Shown here: piece by piece, positions 10,594 through 22,700 of the stretch
How the letters are laid out: every line of letters starts with the position of its first letter
How positions within the stretch are numbered: position 1 is the stretch's first letter
Assembly: GCA_033439685.1 (NCBI GenBank)
Contig: JAUEDM010000006.1
Coordinates: forward strand, 3,100,001 to 3,164,000
From: Apodospora peruviana
Lineage: Eukaryota > Ascomycota > Sordariomycetes > Sordariales > Lasiosphaeriaceae
DNA length: 64,000 bases
Direction of reading: 5' to 3'
The notes under the pieces: model-generated
Databases searched by the model: none
Told to the model about the DNA's origin: nothing
Seen by the model: the letters and a program-made list of their open reading frames with translations, nothing else
Translations under genes and position numbers: made by a program

Positions 10594-11581
10594 ACTTGTT
10601 TGTGGGTATCTATGTATCGGTTTAAGAGGGCTGTATGAGGGGGAGGAGCAATGGAGCATGCATGCATGCATGCATGTTATTTTTTGGGAGGTTTTTATTT
10701 TCTTTGGTCATCATTTTGCTATATCAGGTTTGCTTTAGGCGTTGCTATTCACATGTGGGCAGCTGCAAATCCGGGGTTCGAACTGGTGTTGTATGAAGAA
10801 CAGGACGGGTTGAAACGAATAGTACAGTACAGTAGCTTTTATCTATTATTTAGCATTGAGCGGTATCTATCATTAGGTTGTCATAACGGTCTCCGTGGGA
10901 TATGTAATGTGTTTGACGCGGGGAGCCTCTGAGGTCTAGATAAGATCCGATGTGAAGACGTCGCTGGTATGTTCAGGGGTAACTATCTTGGCCCCCGTCT
11001 TGCATCTGCCGAACGGACTCCACCCCGCCCGCTTCTCTCCCGCACATGGTAAGTACCTAACGCTGCGAAGGTCTTTCTAACTAGATATGAAGAAAATGTA
11101 TAGAGTTGGAGGGAATGGTATGTTAGAGCCTGCTCTCGATACCTATGGTATCTGTCTGCAGGGTTCTTTTATATACAACAATGGATGATGATGATGATGA
11201 TGATGATGATGGGCGGAAGATAAAAGACAGGAGGCTAAAATTTACAGCTTCGGAAGAGCTTCCCGTGTCTTCACCAACGGGGTAAAGTACCATCCGTATC
11301 TCGTTACCCCAATGTTGAACCCCTCCCCCTCTCTTTCTCCTCTTCTTTCAAGTTGTGCTGTGCCGACGGGAGGGGTTCATATGGTCCTCGTTGATATAAA
11401 TAGGTTACGCTGGCCGGCCGTGTGAGGGTTTCCGTTTATATACCTCGCTCTCCCTCGTCATTCTTCATTGTTTATATGGGATGTGGATATATTCCTTCTT
11501 GATTTGACGCCATTCGACCTCCAAGAAAACAAAAACAAACTGTCATTCTGAAAAGCGGTTGTTTACTACCTTAAAACATCA
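10594..11581. other. Intergenic region with GAT microsatellite
   Basis: This 1 kb stretch lies between tandem plus-strand genes. It contains a GCAT tandem at about 10657-10675, a (GAT)n microsatellite at about 11180-11210 and a TATA element just upstream of the esterase gene. No further gene is seen. Confidence 0.6.
11395..11402 (+). promoter_or_regulatory. Candidate TATA box of the beta-lactamase-like gene
   Basis: TATAAATA lies about 187 bp upstream of the ATG at 11582, followed by a CT-rich stretch typical of fungal core promoters. A second TTATATAC near 11436 is an alternative. Confidence 0.4.
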
Positions 11582-12949
11582 ATGGAAAGAAGGATGTCCT
11601 CTCCATTCTCAACCTTCGAGTCTACCGTCGCAAAAGCCGTCGAAGATGGCGCCCTACCGGGTGCAGTCCTAATCGCCAAGGATAAATCAGGTAACCTCTC
11701 CTACCCCCTATCTTCATCCCAACCAAAACACTGACAACCGGGCGGTGGCAGGCAAAATCAACTACGCAAAAGCCATAGGATCCTCCTCACTCAAACCCGG
11801 CGCAGAAAAGCCAATGGACACGACCACAATCTTTGCCCTCATGTCCATGACAAAGCTATTGACCTCGATTGCGGCATGCCAACTCATCGAGAGCGGCAAG
11901 ATTTCTCCGGACACAAACGTGGCGCCGTATCTGCCCGCCCTCGCTTCTCAACCTATCCTCCTCTCCATTGACGACTCCGGCAAACCGGTGACCGCCTCCC
12001 GCGAGAAACCAATTCTCGTCAGACATCTGTTGACGCACAGCTCCGGCGCGGCCTACAATTTCTTCGAGCCGATGATCCTGCAATGGCAAGCCGCCAACGA
12101 AACCAAATCCGTCACCGGACCGGCTGTGGTGGACAGATACAACTGGCCGCTTCTCTTCGAACCGGGCACGAGCTGGAAATATGGGAGCAGCACGGACTGG
12201 GCGGGCAGACTTGTAGAGGTAGTGTCTGGCCAGGATCTGGAGACTTATATCACAGAAAACATCCTCAACCCCCTAAACATCCCGGCTGGCGCAATTACCT
12301 TCTATCCGGAACGGTTTCCGGACTTGTACGAAAGACACGCAACTGTTTCGTCAAGGGATGCAGGGTCTGGGAGGGTGGTGTACAGCGAGACACCGTTCGT
12401 GCGAGAAGACAAGACGCGACACTGTTACGGTGGCGAGGGCGCGTTTGCGGATCTCAGTCAGTATATCAAGGTGCTGCATTCCTTGCTGGTGGATGATGGG
12501 AAACTATTGCGACCAGAGACTGCGAGCAAGTTACTCTTTGAGCCAATGTTGGATAAAGATGCCAAGGAAGCGATCCAGAAGGAGATGAAGAATCCGTGGT
12601 GGATTGTCGGACATATTCCTGACACTGGGGAATATGATCACTCTCTTGGGGGGGTGTTGACGGATGGGGATTCGCATCAGCATAGGAGACGTGGGTTTTT
12701 GCAGTGGGGAGGGGCATATAACCTTGCTTGGGTGAGTTCCATCTGTTTGGGAGGTTAGAACCATCTCTTTGGGAGGTTAGAACCAGATAGAGAGAGTTGT
12801 GATGATACTGACAGCATCTGGGACACTAGTTCATCGACCGAACGGCTGGCGTATGCGGCATCTTTGGGACACAGATTCTCCAGCCGGCTGACCCATTAGT
12901 TGAGCCGTTGATTGCTGGCTTTGAGGAGGCGATATATGCCAAGCTTTGA
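11582..12949 (+). CDS. Class C beta-lactamase / LovD-like esterase or acyltransferase
   Basis: The three-exon model is 11582-11690, 11752-12731 and 12830-12949, giving 402 residues; all junctions keep phase and have GTAACC/GTGAGT donors and CAG/TAG acceptors. The first ATG encodes MERRMSSPFSTFESTVAKAV, the usual N-terminus of this family. The catalytic SxxK motif is SMTK in FALMSMTKLLTS. Tyr in WKYGSSTDWAG fits the YxN-equivalent general base, and QWGGAYN replaces the KTG-type triad near the C-terminus. Family members hydrolyse or transfer acyl esters (for example LovD and EstB types). There is no signal peptide, so it is probably cytosolic. The substrate cannot be told. Intron 2 contains a tandem duplication. 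Confidence 0.85.
12741..12784 (+). repeat. 22-bp tandem duplication inside intron 2 of the esterase gene
   Basis: Two adjacent 22-base units (12741-12762 and 12763-12784) differ at one base: ATCTGTTTGG... and ATCTCTTTGG..., both ending GGTTAGAACC. They lie wholly within the 98-nt intron, so the coding frame is unaffected. Confidence 0.8.
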
Positions 12950-15900
12950 TTGATTGAGTGATGCTTAACTGGCGGCAAATGGTTCACCTGAGACAGATGG
13001 ACTTTGGAGGAGGACTGACACAAACAGGTTATTCTTTGGATGCTTGTAGTTTAACTGATCTTTTTTCTATATGACAATAGAAGCAAGAAAGAAAGAAAGA
13101 AAATAGGCGCTAAGCGGCGGGTACTAGGTACGGAGTTGAGGAAGTGATCGGTGATCGGGCATCAGGGCACGCGGCTAGTTGTGTTAACTGTCAACCGCTC
13201 GTTCACCCGCCTGCAGGAACGGCGGCGGCGATTACACTGTTTTAGAATAGAATGCCTGCTTACCGGCAGCGTAGTCGTACTCCATAGTACAGGGCGAAAA
13301 CGTGATTGATACCATGCAAGTTATCCTTTTGAGACTTTGTGAGAGTCAGGGGTCGGATGTGTCGTCGATCTCCCGCTCCGGCATCCGATTCACCTGCCGG
13401 CCGCTCGGCGCTTGAAGTCAGTCCACGCCCTGTCGTGCACCCGAGAACAACTGCCATTCTTGAATTTGAAGGGGAAAAATGACATCACGATCCGAGCTGT
13501 CTCTATAGATGATAGGGTTTCAAGGATCATAGTTTCAGAGAAAAAAACGTTGGATGCGCTCAGGTTGTGAGATCCGGGGAGTTGGTGATGACGGACCAAC
13601 AGAATGCCACGGTATTTTTTCTTCTCTTTGCATTGGACGATATCAAAAATACCAAGAACATTCGGACAGGCCGAGAGAGTTGAAACCACCTGCCGGTTAG
13701 GTGGTTTTATTAGTTATCCATGGCATGACTTCGCTTGTTGGAGTCATCCTTAAAAGTCTTATTAAAGGATAGACGGTGAGAGTGAAGCAAAGTCCAAGTG
13801 CCGGGACCTTGTTTTCGTCAGACTCCAAAGGACAACTTTCAGTCCAGGGTCTTTTAGACGAAAGGAAGAAAGCCCCAACTGGTCCGATCCGGGAGGGTTT
13901 CTGTTGCACAAGTTTTGGCCCGACAGTTCACTGTGACCAGCATCTCCACCAACATGAAACGAGAGGTGGGGCCTTTGACCGGACCTCGCATGCCCAGCCT
14001 GCCCTTACCGGTATGTAGAGCTCGAAGATGGAGTTCTCTTCCAAAGGTCCTTCAATCGCTGGAGCTGAGTGAGCAAAAGCAACAAGCTTTCAGGTCCCAT
14101 TTCATGCATCAGCAGCAGCACCAGCTGTTTGACCAAAGCCAAAAGCCAGCAAGCTGCACGGTCTAATGCACTTTGACTGCAGTGACACAGGTTCGAAAAA
14201 CATCGACTGAAAATGGGCGATTGGGGGTACAGCAGGGAAGAAAGCTCCGTTGAGTTGAGGCATAGCCAAGCACTATTTGTTGCAGATCGTTGACTGAGAA
14301 TTACGGAGTACATAGAATGAACAAAGAGAAGAAGGAAGAAGAGACAGATTGACACACACAGAGAAAAAGCAAGAGTGAAAGAAAAAGGAAACATGCAGTG
14401 ATCTGCCATTTCGAATTTCCATTGGACAAGGGCGGACATGCAGTCGGGTTGCACCCCAGCCGTCGAAATCGGTCAGGGCTGTGGCTCTACCTCCAGGGCC
14501 CTGTTCAGCGGCCATATCAAAAGTGCCGCTTCATCAAGTTCAGACCACAAAGGGACCGATATGTCGTAAACTGAGTAGGAAGAACGACCTCACGAGAGTG
14601 GCCTTACTCAGTTTCGTCCTTTCCATCCAAGTCTGAACAATTGTGTCGGGGGCTAAAAGATTTGACCCCAATGCCTTGAGGTCAGGAGGTTTAGACTTCA
14701 AGACCAGTCGACCCAGAATAGCCTGGGCCGAGGACAGCGACATATCGCCGTCAGTCCTTAGTAAGGCAGGCAGGCAGCCAAAGTAATGCGATCAATTTGG
14801 GGGCTTTTAGTTTCATTGTTTACTGCCGCCTGGTCGTGTTCAAGTTGAGAATGATAGTCAAGTCGCGAGCTGCTGACAGTTTGCTCATCCCTTTTCAGGT
14901 CGCATTGACAAGGAAGGCCCAAAATCTTCAGTGTGAGCAAGGTCACGTGCACTTGACCTTCTGGACCCTTTTGATCCCTGCGAATGCCAAGCACTCTTGT
15001 CTAAATGAGGACTAGCGCTCAACCTTTTGCGCTTGCCCACTTCCGCGCGCGGAGAGCTTGCTGCTTGATGCTTCGCTGCTGCTTGCTGTTACCAACAATG
15101 CTAAAATTCTCGACAATGGTAATTGGAGAGAGTTGTTGAGTTGCTGCTGCATTCACTGAGAGGAGCGAACAGTCGTTCATAGGGGGTTCTTGTTTTCTTC
15201 AAACCGTCCTGGGTTCACTCCTGCCAACTTCCATCGCATCGGACCCGAACCGCCGTCTGCCGACTTGCGCCCTCCCTTTTCCACTTCCACCACTTCCTCC
15301 TGGGCAACTGAGCAACCTCAGGCCTGGAACCCCGTCTCCAGTTGCCAGCTCGTACAACACACGACCCGTCGAGCTCGACCTCCTTCCCCGCCCGCAACTG
15401 GCAGTTCGCGACAGCTTTCGGTCCTGCAGAAACAAGAAACAAAAAGGCCGTCAACATCCCAGACAGCCTTTGCGACGCTGAACTCAATCGCCCTGTCTCT
15501 AATCCGTCCTTCAGCGTGCGAATCGTCCCGGGGAAAGCTGCATCCCCCCAAAATCCACCGTCCCCCTTCCTACCTTCCTCCGCACCCCGTAATTCTGCGA
15601 TTTCCACTTCTTCGGCTCGACCCGACCGGACACCTCTAATCTCGGCGACAAATCCGCGCAGATCCCAAGCAAAAAGATTGAAGAGAAAGGCATCGATGCG
15701 CATATTGTACGTCTGCGATCTTGGATTTTGTTTCTTGTCGACGGAATTGGTTGTGGCACCTTAGGCATCTCTATTCCCAGCGACCGGGCTGGTAGCGTTG
15801 GCAGGCCGTCGTTACTGGACAGCTGGGCACCTGGCACCTGCTGGAGACCTGGGCACTTGGGGCCTACGCAAATCGATCTGCCCACTGGAGCACCCATCAA

Positions 15901-16052
15901 TCCAGTCGGCCCGCCCGCACCTCTGATTGGTCCAATTCGCACAAACACCTTTCCTGCCGCTCCCGCACCATCTCTCCCGCCCGCACCTCCTCCCCCCAAA
16001 CTTTCCACAAGGTGCAACCGGTGCTCACTGGCAGCGCACAGGAATCGGAAGG
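12950..16052. other. Long non-coding stretch upstream of the ataxin-2 gene
   Basis: About 3.1 kb has no gene that I can support. It holds an AAAG microsatellite at about 13085-13103, an inverted-repeat structure at 14557-14747, and from about 15180 a C/T-rich region that is probably promoter and long 5' leader of the downstream gene. Short ORFs overlap on both strands in the GC-rich 15.2-16.1 kb part but show no domain. Confidence 0.5.
14557..14747. repeat. Inverted-repeat structure with 10-bp arms
   Basis: CGATATGTCG at 14557-14566 is the exact reverse complement of CGACATATCG at 14738-14747. Inside the left arm is a smaller hairpin, ACTGAGTA at 14570-14577 with TACTCAGT at 14605-14612. Size and symmetry could fit a decayed MITE, but the arms are short and I see no target-site duplication. 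Confidence 0.35.
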
Positions 16053-19000
16053 ATGGACGACCGATCTTCAACCTCAAAACCCGCCAACGCCATTTCTTCC
16101 CCATCTCCATCAACCACCCCCGACCTCAAGTCGCCTACCCAGAGGCCTTTGTACAGTAGCAAACTCGGCGACCAGCGAGCGAGGCCCACTGACGCACCCG
16201 CTTCGAATCCGACCGTGAGGTGAGACACGAGACACTCTCCCAACCAGCCCACCCCCAATTTTTTCCCAAGCCTCGTATCACCATGCCCCGTCAACAAAGC
16301 TTCTCTCTGCCTTTAACCCTTCCCCTGAGCGCCGTTGGCCAAGGCAGCACTATTCGCTTTGCCTCTCCTTTAATCCGTTTCCCTTGTCTTCTCTTAATTG
16401 TCCCGCAATGCCGCACCCGCTCGCCGAACAAGGCCAACGTTAAGGAGATTGACTGACACCCGCAGCAGCAGACAGCCTCCGGCCCAACAGAAAGCCTGGA
16501 CTTCGGCCAAGAATCCCATCACAGGTCGATCGCAAACCCCGAAGACCAATTTCAATTCACAGAAGCCTTCGCCTTCGGTAACAAGCTCACTTAACTCACT
16601 TCGCGAGGTTAGTTTGGCACCCCCTGTTGCTCCTCGCTCACCCTCGTCCCCTTTCCAAAGGCCGCTGAGCTCGAATACCATGAATGCTCGTCCGATTGAC
16701 ACGTGTAATGCTTGTAGGGTCAGCAAGTGCGCTTCGTCCTCGCAAGCCAAGCCGAATACGAAGGCACATATGCCAACAGCTCTGACCCAGGAGCCTGTCG
16801 CCTCACAAGGGTAGTACAGAAGAAGCTTCCCAAGGCGATTGAGAATACAAACGGCCAGAGAAAGGAAATGATGGCTTTTCAGCGCAAGGATATCACAGAC
16901 GTCGTCGTCTTGCCGGGCAGCCAAGGCAAACTGGACACAAAGGCGCCCAACGGTATGACCGAACCCAGCGCGAAACACGTCACTGGTATACTGACTTCTC
17001 GTACAGGTAGCCGATCGTCGTTTCAAACCGATACTGCCATTTCGAAGAATCGCTTCGGCAACGAACGCGTCTTACAGCGTTGGGATGGGGGTTCCGCTAG
17101 CGACGCCTTGGAGGATACCAGCCTCGAGAGCCATGGCAAAGGAGAAAAATGGGATCAATTCGCGGCAAACGAGTCACTTTTCGGCCTCACAACCAACTAC
17201 CACGAGGAATTTTACACAACGCCTCTCAACAAGGGCGACGCCAATTGGAAGGAGCGAGTGGCTAAAGCAGATCAGAAAGCGCGCGAGATCACGCAGAGCC
17301 CCGCTACCACAGCGCATGTTGCCGAGGAGCGTGTGATGGACTACGAGGGCGGCGATGGCCACGATGATCGTAATGAGGAAGAAAAGTATGATATTTTTAG
17401 CTCTGCTGTCTGAACAATACTAACTATTTGACAGATACAGTGGTGTTCGACGACAGGAATTTCCCGCCTTGTCCAACCGAGAAAACAAGTATACACCTCC
17501 AGCTCGCCGGGCCCCTACCGCCCACTCCACGGTCAAAGGCGCCCCTGTCGATCCGGCTATCATCTCATCGGTGTTGAAGAGCGTTCCCGGCCAGAAGCAG
17601 GCGACGTCAAAGGGAGATGAGGTCAAGGCTTCCAGCCAGGGTAACAAGGAGTCTTCCAGCCAGGGTAACAAGGAGTCTTCCAAACAGAATCTGGAGAACA
17701 ACCCACCGGGTTCTAAGCCCGAGATAGTCGAGAACAAACCTGCCGAGAGCAAGCTCGCGACCAAGCCTTCGGAGACAAAGCCCAGCGACAAGAACGCAAC
17801 CCCGGTGCGCCCATCAGCCGCGACGAGTCGTACCATCTCGCCCCAGGTTAAAGATGGCGCCACTTCTGGTGACACACCGGGTACTACCCCGGGTGTTCGT
17901 AACGCTACCGAAACTGTTGAGCGCGATGTCTACCTGTCCTTCAAGAATTTCGCCGCGCAGCAAAGAGCGAACCAGGAGAAGAGCCGATCGACCAAGATGA
18001 AGCAGGACAAGGAGGTCAAGTTGATTGAGTTGAAAAACTTTGCGAACAGCTTCAAGCTGTCAACTCCTGTTCCGGATGACCTGATCCCGATTATCGCCAA
18101 GGATCGCGCGAAACAGCAGCAAATCAAAGAGAAGGCTCTGATCAATGCTGAGGAGGTGGCCAAGCAGAAGGCTGCTGAAGTTGCAGCGATCAAGGAAAAG
18201 GACTCGGCCGCGGTCAAGGAGACGCAGCCCAAGGCCACTACAGAGCAAACCGCCGCGTCCGTAGCTGCCGTTCCCGTGGACCCTCGAACCAGCTCTCGTC
18301 CGTCCGCGCCTCAACACTCGAGCTCATCCGGACTGCCGAACCGCCATACAGGCGGTCGTTCCTCCTACAACAACCAGCCTCACTATAACCAATACAACCG
18401 CAATAACCGTCCCCAGCCGCATTTGGGGGCTCAAAACCAGCCGACTGGCCACCTTGCGCAACGTCTCCGGAACGTCGAGCAACAAAAGATGCAGCATCCA
18501 CACATGGGCCAACATCCCCAAGTTCAGGATATGCGACTGCCTCCTACCGGACCTGCGAACGGTGCCGATCCGACCTTTGGGCGTCGTCTTGGCGCTGGTC
18601 CTCCATCGTTTCAGGGTGCCAAACTATTAAACCCCAACAGCCATGAGTTCAGACCCAGTGCCTTTGCGGCGCCCTTCACCCCGGTGGGTCCCAGCCAAGG
18701 GTCGAGCCCTCGCTCGTCAGTTAACAATATCCCTGAGGCGCCTCCTTCTATTCCCCCGGTCCCAGGTCAGTTGATTCGACGCAGGACGAAGGCGATCGAC
18801 GTTAAGAAGTGCTTTATCCTATCTCACGTCGAGTCTATCCAACCTCCAGCTGGGCGAGACTGGAGCGAGAATGATGGGTTGCGTCCATCTTTCGACACCT
18901 TGCCAACATGGCGTCAGCTCCAAGATGAGACAGAGAGGCCTGACTCGACGATGCATATGACATATAAGGAATACTTTGATAAACTGCCCCTAACGAACGC

Positions 19001-19718
19001 GGCGGTTGCGACTCCCAACCCATCGCATGCCCTTCCCCAGGTTGCGCACCAACACCAGCTTCCCTTCCATCTGCAGCAACATGGCGCACAGAACATGGCG
19101 CCTAGGCAGTCGCCTCATATACCGCCGATGCAGATGCATGTGGGCCAACACGGTGGACACGTCCCCCACGGGGCCTTCAGCGCCCCTGACGACCATAGGA
19201 TGATGCACTCGAATTCGGCCCAGTCATTTGCGTCCCCTAGAATGGGACAGGTACCAATTGCCTATGCCCCAACGATGAATGCTCCGGGGCAGATGCCATA
19301 CGCGCAGCAGCCAGTCATGCAGCCCTTCATGACTCCTGGGGCCCCTCAGATGGGTCACCGCAGCTTCTCGAACAACCCACAGTTCATGCCACAGCAGCCT
19401 CACTACATGGGAAATCCGATGCTGGTTCAACAACCTCAGTACATGCCGCCCGGAGGTATGGTTACTGCAGGACCCCAGGTCCAGGTCTACCATCCCGCAC
19501 ACGCGCAGTTCTTACCTCCTGGTGCTGTTCCACCTCAGCCGATGCCGGTGTCCAATGGATTTCCCAGCCCGGGACGGCCGGCGGCACCGATGATGGCTCA
19601 CCAGGGCTCCCATCAAGGACAGCCGGTGTACGGAATGAGCCCCGGCATGCCCTACCAGCAGCCGGCTTATCCACCACAGCAGCCTCAGGGCAAGTTCTCC
19701 AACCAGCGGCCCCAGTGA
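16053..19718 (+). CDS. PBP1: Ataxin-2 / Pbp1 homologue (Lsm, LsmAD and PAM2-like)
   Basis: The five-exon model is 16053-16219, 16466-16607, 16724-16952, 17007-17385 and 17435-19718, 1,066 residues, with every junction phase-consistent. Exons 2-3 give an Lsm-like strand region (QVRFVLASQAEYEGTY). Exon 4 carries LsmAD (SSFQTDTAISKNRF ... LQRWDGG ... WDQFAANESLFGL ... YTTPLN). A PAM2-like motif LNPNSHEFRPSAF at about 18627-18666 should bind the MLLE domain of poly(A)-binding protein. The C-terminal third is Pro/Gln/Met-rich and disordered. Pbp1 acts in mRNA stability, stress granules and TORC1 control. The 54-nt intron 3 is in frame and stop-free, so a longer isoform is possible. The exact start ATG is the weakest part of the model. 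Confidence 0.85.
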
Positions 19719-22700
19719 GCTCGCTCGGAGGAGATGACGTTTTGGCGTCTCAGATCGAATTATGTTGGACTACCCGCTCTTTCAGACTTGGCATCGACTT
19801 TTAACAAGCATTGCTCCAGGCCTCGCCCACAGCTTGGCGGGGTTCGTCCGCAGGCAGGATAAAGTCATGTACGACCCTGTCAAGGGGTTTCCGCCTTGTA
19901 AGGTGGGTTGGGCGAGACCATATTATGATTAGCTTTGCTCAAGCTGAGCTTTATACCACTATTTCTCTACATGGCTTCGCGGCCACCAAAAAGGTATTCT
20001 TTTGACGTCCCGCACATTTTACTTATGGTATGGTGCTCGGTCGGGGGCCCGCGACTGGATGGAGAGGAAGAGAGAAAGTGAGAGGGACTGCAGTAACAAT
20101 GATTCCACATCATTCTGTCAATCTTGTAATGGGATTGACGAAACATGTGGACTCGACATGTTACTGGTGTTGGTGGACGGACGCTCTTAAGCACTTATTG
20201 GGTGGTGGGGAGATTGAGTGAAGCGAGAGACCGAGGACATTGATAAGGAGCAGTAGCAGGGGAAAGTTAGGTCATGCCGCAGATGTATTTAGCAGGGGAG
20301 GTGATTGAGGTGACGAGCGGTCAGTTCTGACGTGGAGTGGCATGATATCGACGGCAGCGGAATAGGAAAGCAGGAAACACTATCTAAAAACCCCGATATG
20401 TGACTGTATTCTGGCATGGTACGTTTGCGTGATTTGTATTTTGTCTGTCTGTCTATTTGAGTCTACCACGTGCTTGTGGTTGATAGATGATGGACTGACT
20501 GACTGCCTTGGCTTGGTTGTGGGTGGGAGGGGGGGGGGGGGGGGGGGTTGCCCACCGGGGTTAGTCTACGGTCTACTGTTGGTCCTAGGACTGGTGATAA
20601 TATTTCCCGCCTCTTCTCGTCTTTGTGTTGCTCTCTTTGTGTGGGTATATGTATGTGTTTGGTTCCCTGGGACGACGGAGATGCATACGCAACATAGGTA
20701 CGTATCAGGTAACTTGGGTAGTTAGAAGCTGACTGAGCGAGCCCGGTTAGGTTGGGTTGGAGAAGCAACAAAAAGACACCGAAGAAACAGAGCGATCGAA
20801 AAGCTAAACTCGTCTGATTGCTTGTTGGTGGTGATGGTGTTGTCTGAGGCTGAGACATGGTGTTTCGGTTACCTAAGGGCTACGTCCATTCTGTTTGCCT
20901 GTCTTCTGCAGACCTTGGAAGCATTTTCTCCGTGTGAAATTTTTTTGTTTGTCGGTTCTGTCATTTTGTCTTATCCCTATTACCGTGGTCAAGAAGATGA
21001 TACGAAAGGTTAAGGCTGTTTCGTGATGTTTTGCTTATTTGTGTCATAAGCACAACACGCACATACAGTCTTGCTCAATCTCTCAGAGGAGGTGAGGCGT
21101 GATGAGAATTTTTGTACCCTGTTTCTTTTTCTTTTTTTGTCCTTGGAATTTTGGACTGTCTGAGGACAAAGAAAAAAAAGATTCAGTGTGCGAGTGTGTG
21201 TATCTGACAATGAAACTTGCGAACTACGTGATCAAGGTTGGTATTCTTAGCATAACTAAGTTCTGTCATCAATCTCGATCTCCTGGCAAGGTCTGACCTA
21301 CTTGACTCAAAGTCAGTAATTACTGCTCGAGGAGGAGGCGTCTTGTGTCGTGGAGGTAACTGTTAATGGATGCTGACTGACAGGTCCAGTATCTTTATTG
21401 GGTGTTAATGTGTATAGACTCCCTACCTTCGCTTGTCTACGAAATAATACCAGAGGCGAGGTGACAAAGCTGGTGTTAAAACAATGATCCTTTGCCTGCA
21501 ATCCTCATTAATGGGGGTTTACCGTCTCATTAGACCTTATTGTTCCTCAGAAGAGAACAGGAAGAAGATGGAGGTGCGCTCTCCCCGTCGCCCCTGAATA
21601 AGTGTGTGTGTTTGCGTGATATGTGCGGCAAGTACCGACTGTTGGTTCTTGGTGTACACTTCAACTGCCGCCTCCTTTCATTCAGCGGCACAGAACAATA
21701 GAACAGAGTGGCCATCGCCACGAGGAGCAGCAGCGGCATGTTCTTTGACGAGAAGCGCGTGCTCCTTGGTTGGAGAGATGACATCGACAGGAGAGAGAAG
21801 TCTTTAGCAGCAGGATGCTTTGTCTAGAATGGCCTTTCTTACCTGTACAAGGGACCTACATGTGTAGACAACAAAGAATGATTGATGTATACATACAGGT
21901 GAAATGGTATACTGTAACAAGGATCTTGTCATGTTTCGTGTGGACGGAGTTCTCCATGGGTTCGTTTGTCTCTATTGTTTGTTTGCTTGCCTGTTTCTCT
22001 ACAGCACGTGTAGTATGTCATGTATGTATCCATCTGCCTGCTTGCCACAGAGTAGTTTTACAAGTGGTTTGGTAGACAAGAGTCCTCCTCCCCGTGGGGT
22101 GGCGAAGCTGTTGGGCGATCAGTTTATGCGTTAACAAGTAACGAGATTATAGGGGGCATGGTTGGTCGATTGTCGTTCAAACACCAGACACAACACACAA
22201 GAATTGGATGAGTGGATCTCGCGAAGTTACGAAGCTGGAGGGAGCCTTGTAGAGCTGAAGAAGTTTGCTCACAGCAGCAATACACCGCCTCACCTTGTGT
22301 GCGACGAAGAGGCATTCGCGAAAAGTCGGGATGGAAGACGCGACGCGGGGTTAGGGGATTCGACCATGTGGACCATGGACCATTTCGAAGGATCGCGGTT
22401 CGGGTTGTTTATGATCTCATGCGGTGATCGGCCGCCACTGTCACACATAGGTGAAGGAGCTGTCATTGCCTGTGCACGGTCTCGAGAAAGGACTGGAAAG
22501 TGGACCTGGGTATGTAGCGGGAGGCCGCTCAACAAGCTAGGTACCTTACTGTAGGTAAGGTGATTGTTAATGCTCCTGGGCGCGGGGTGGGACCTGGTGG
22601 TCGAGGCCGGGGCCAGTTCGGAGGCCAACGGGCCTGGCTCTGGCACCTGCTTCCCGAAGCTTCATTCCGTGCTGCGCCGCTGCGGTCGACGAGTAATGGC

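Noticed and set aside
10760..10800. GGGGTTCGAAC resembling a tRNA B box
   Set aside because: The flanking bases do not form a T stem, acceptor stem or anticodon arm.
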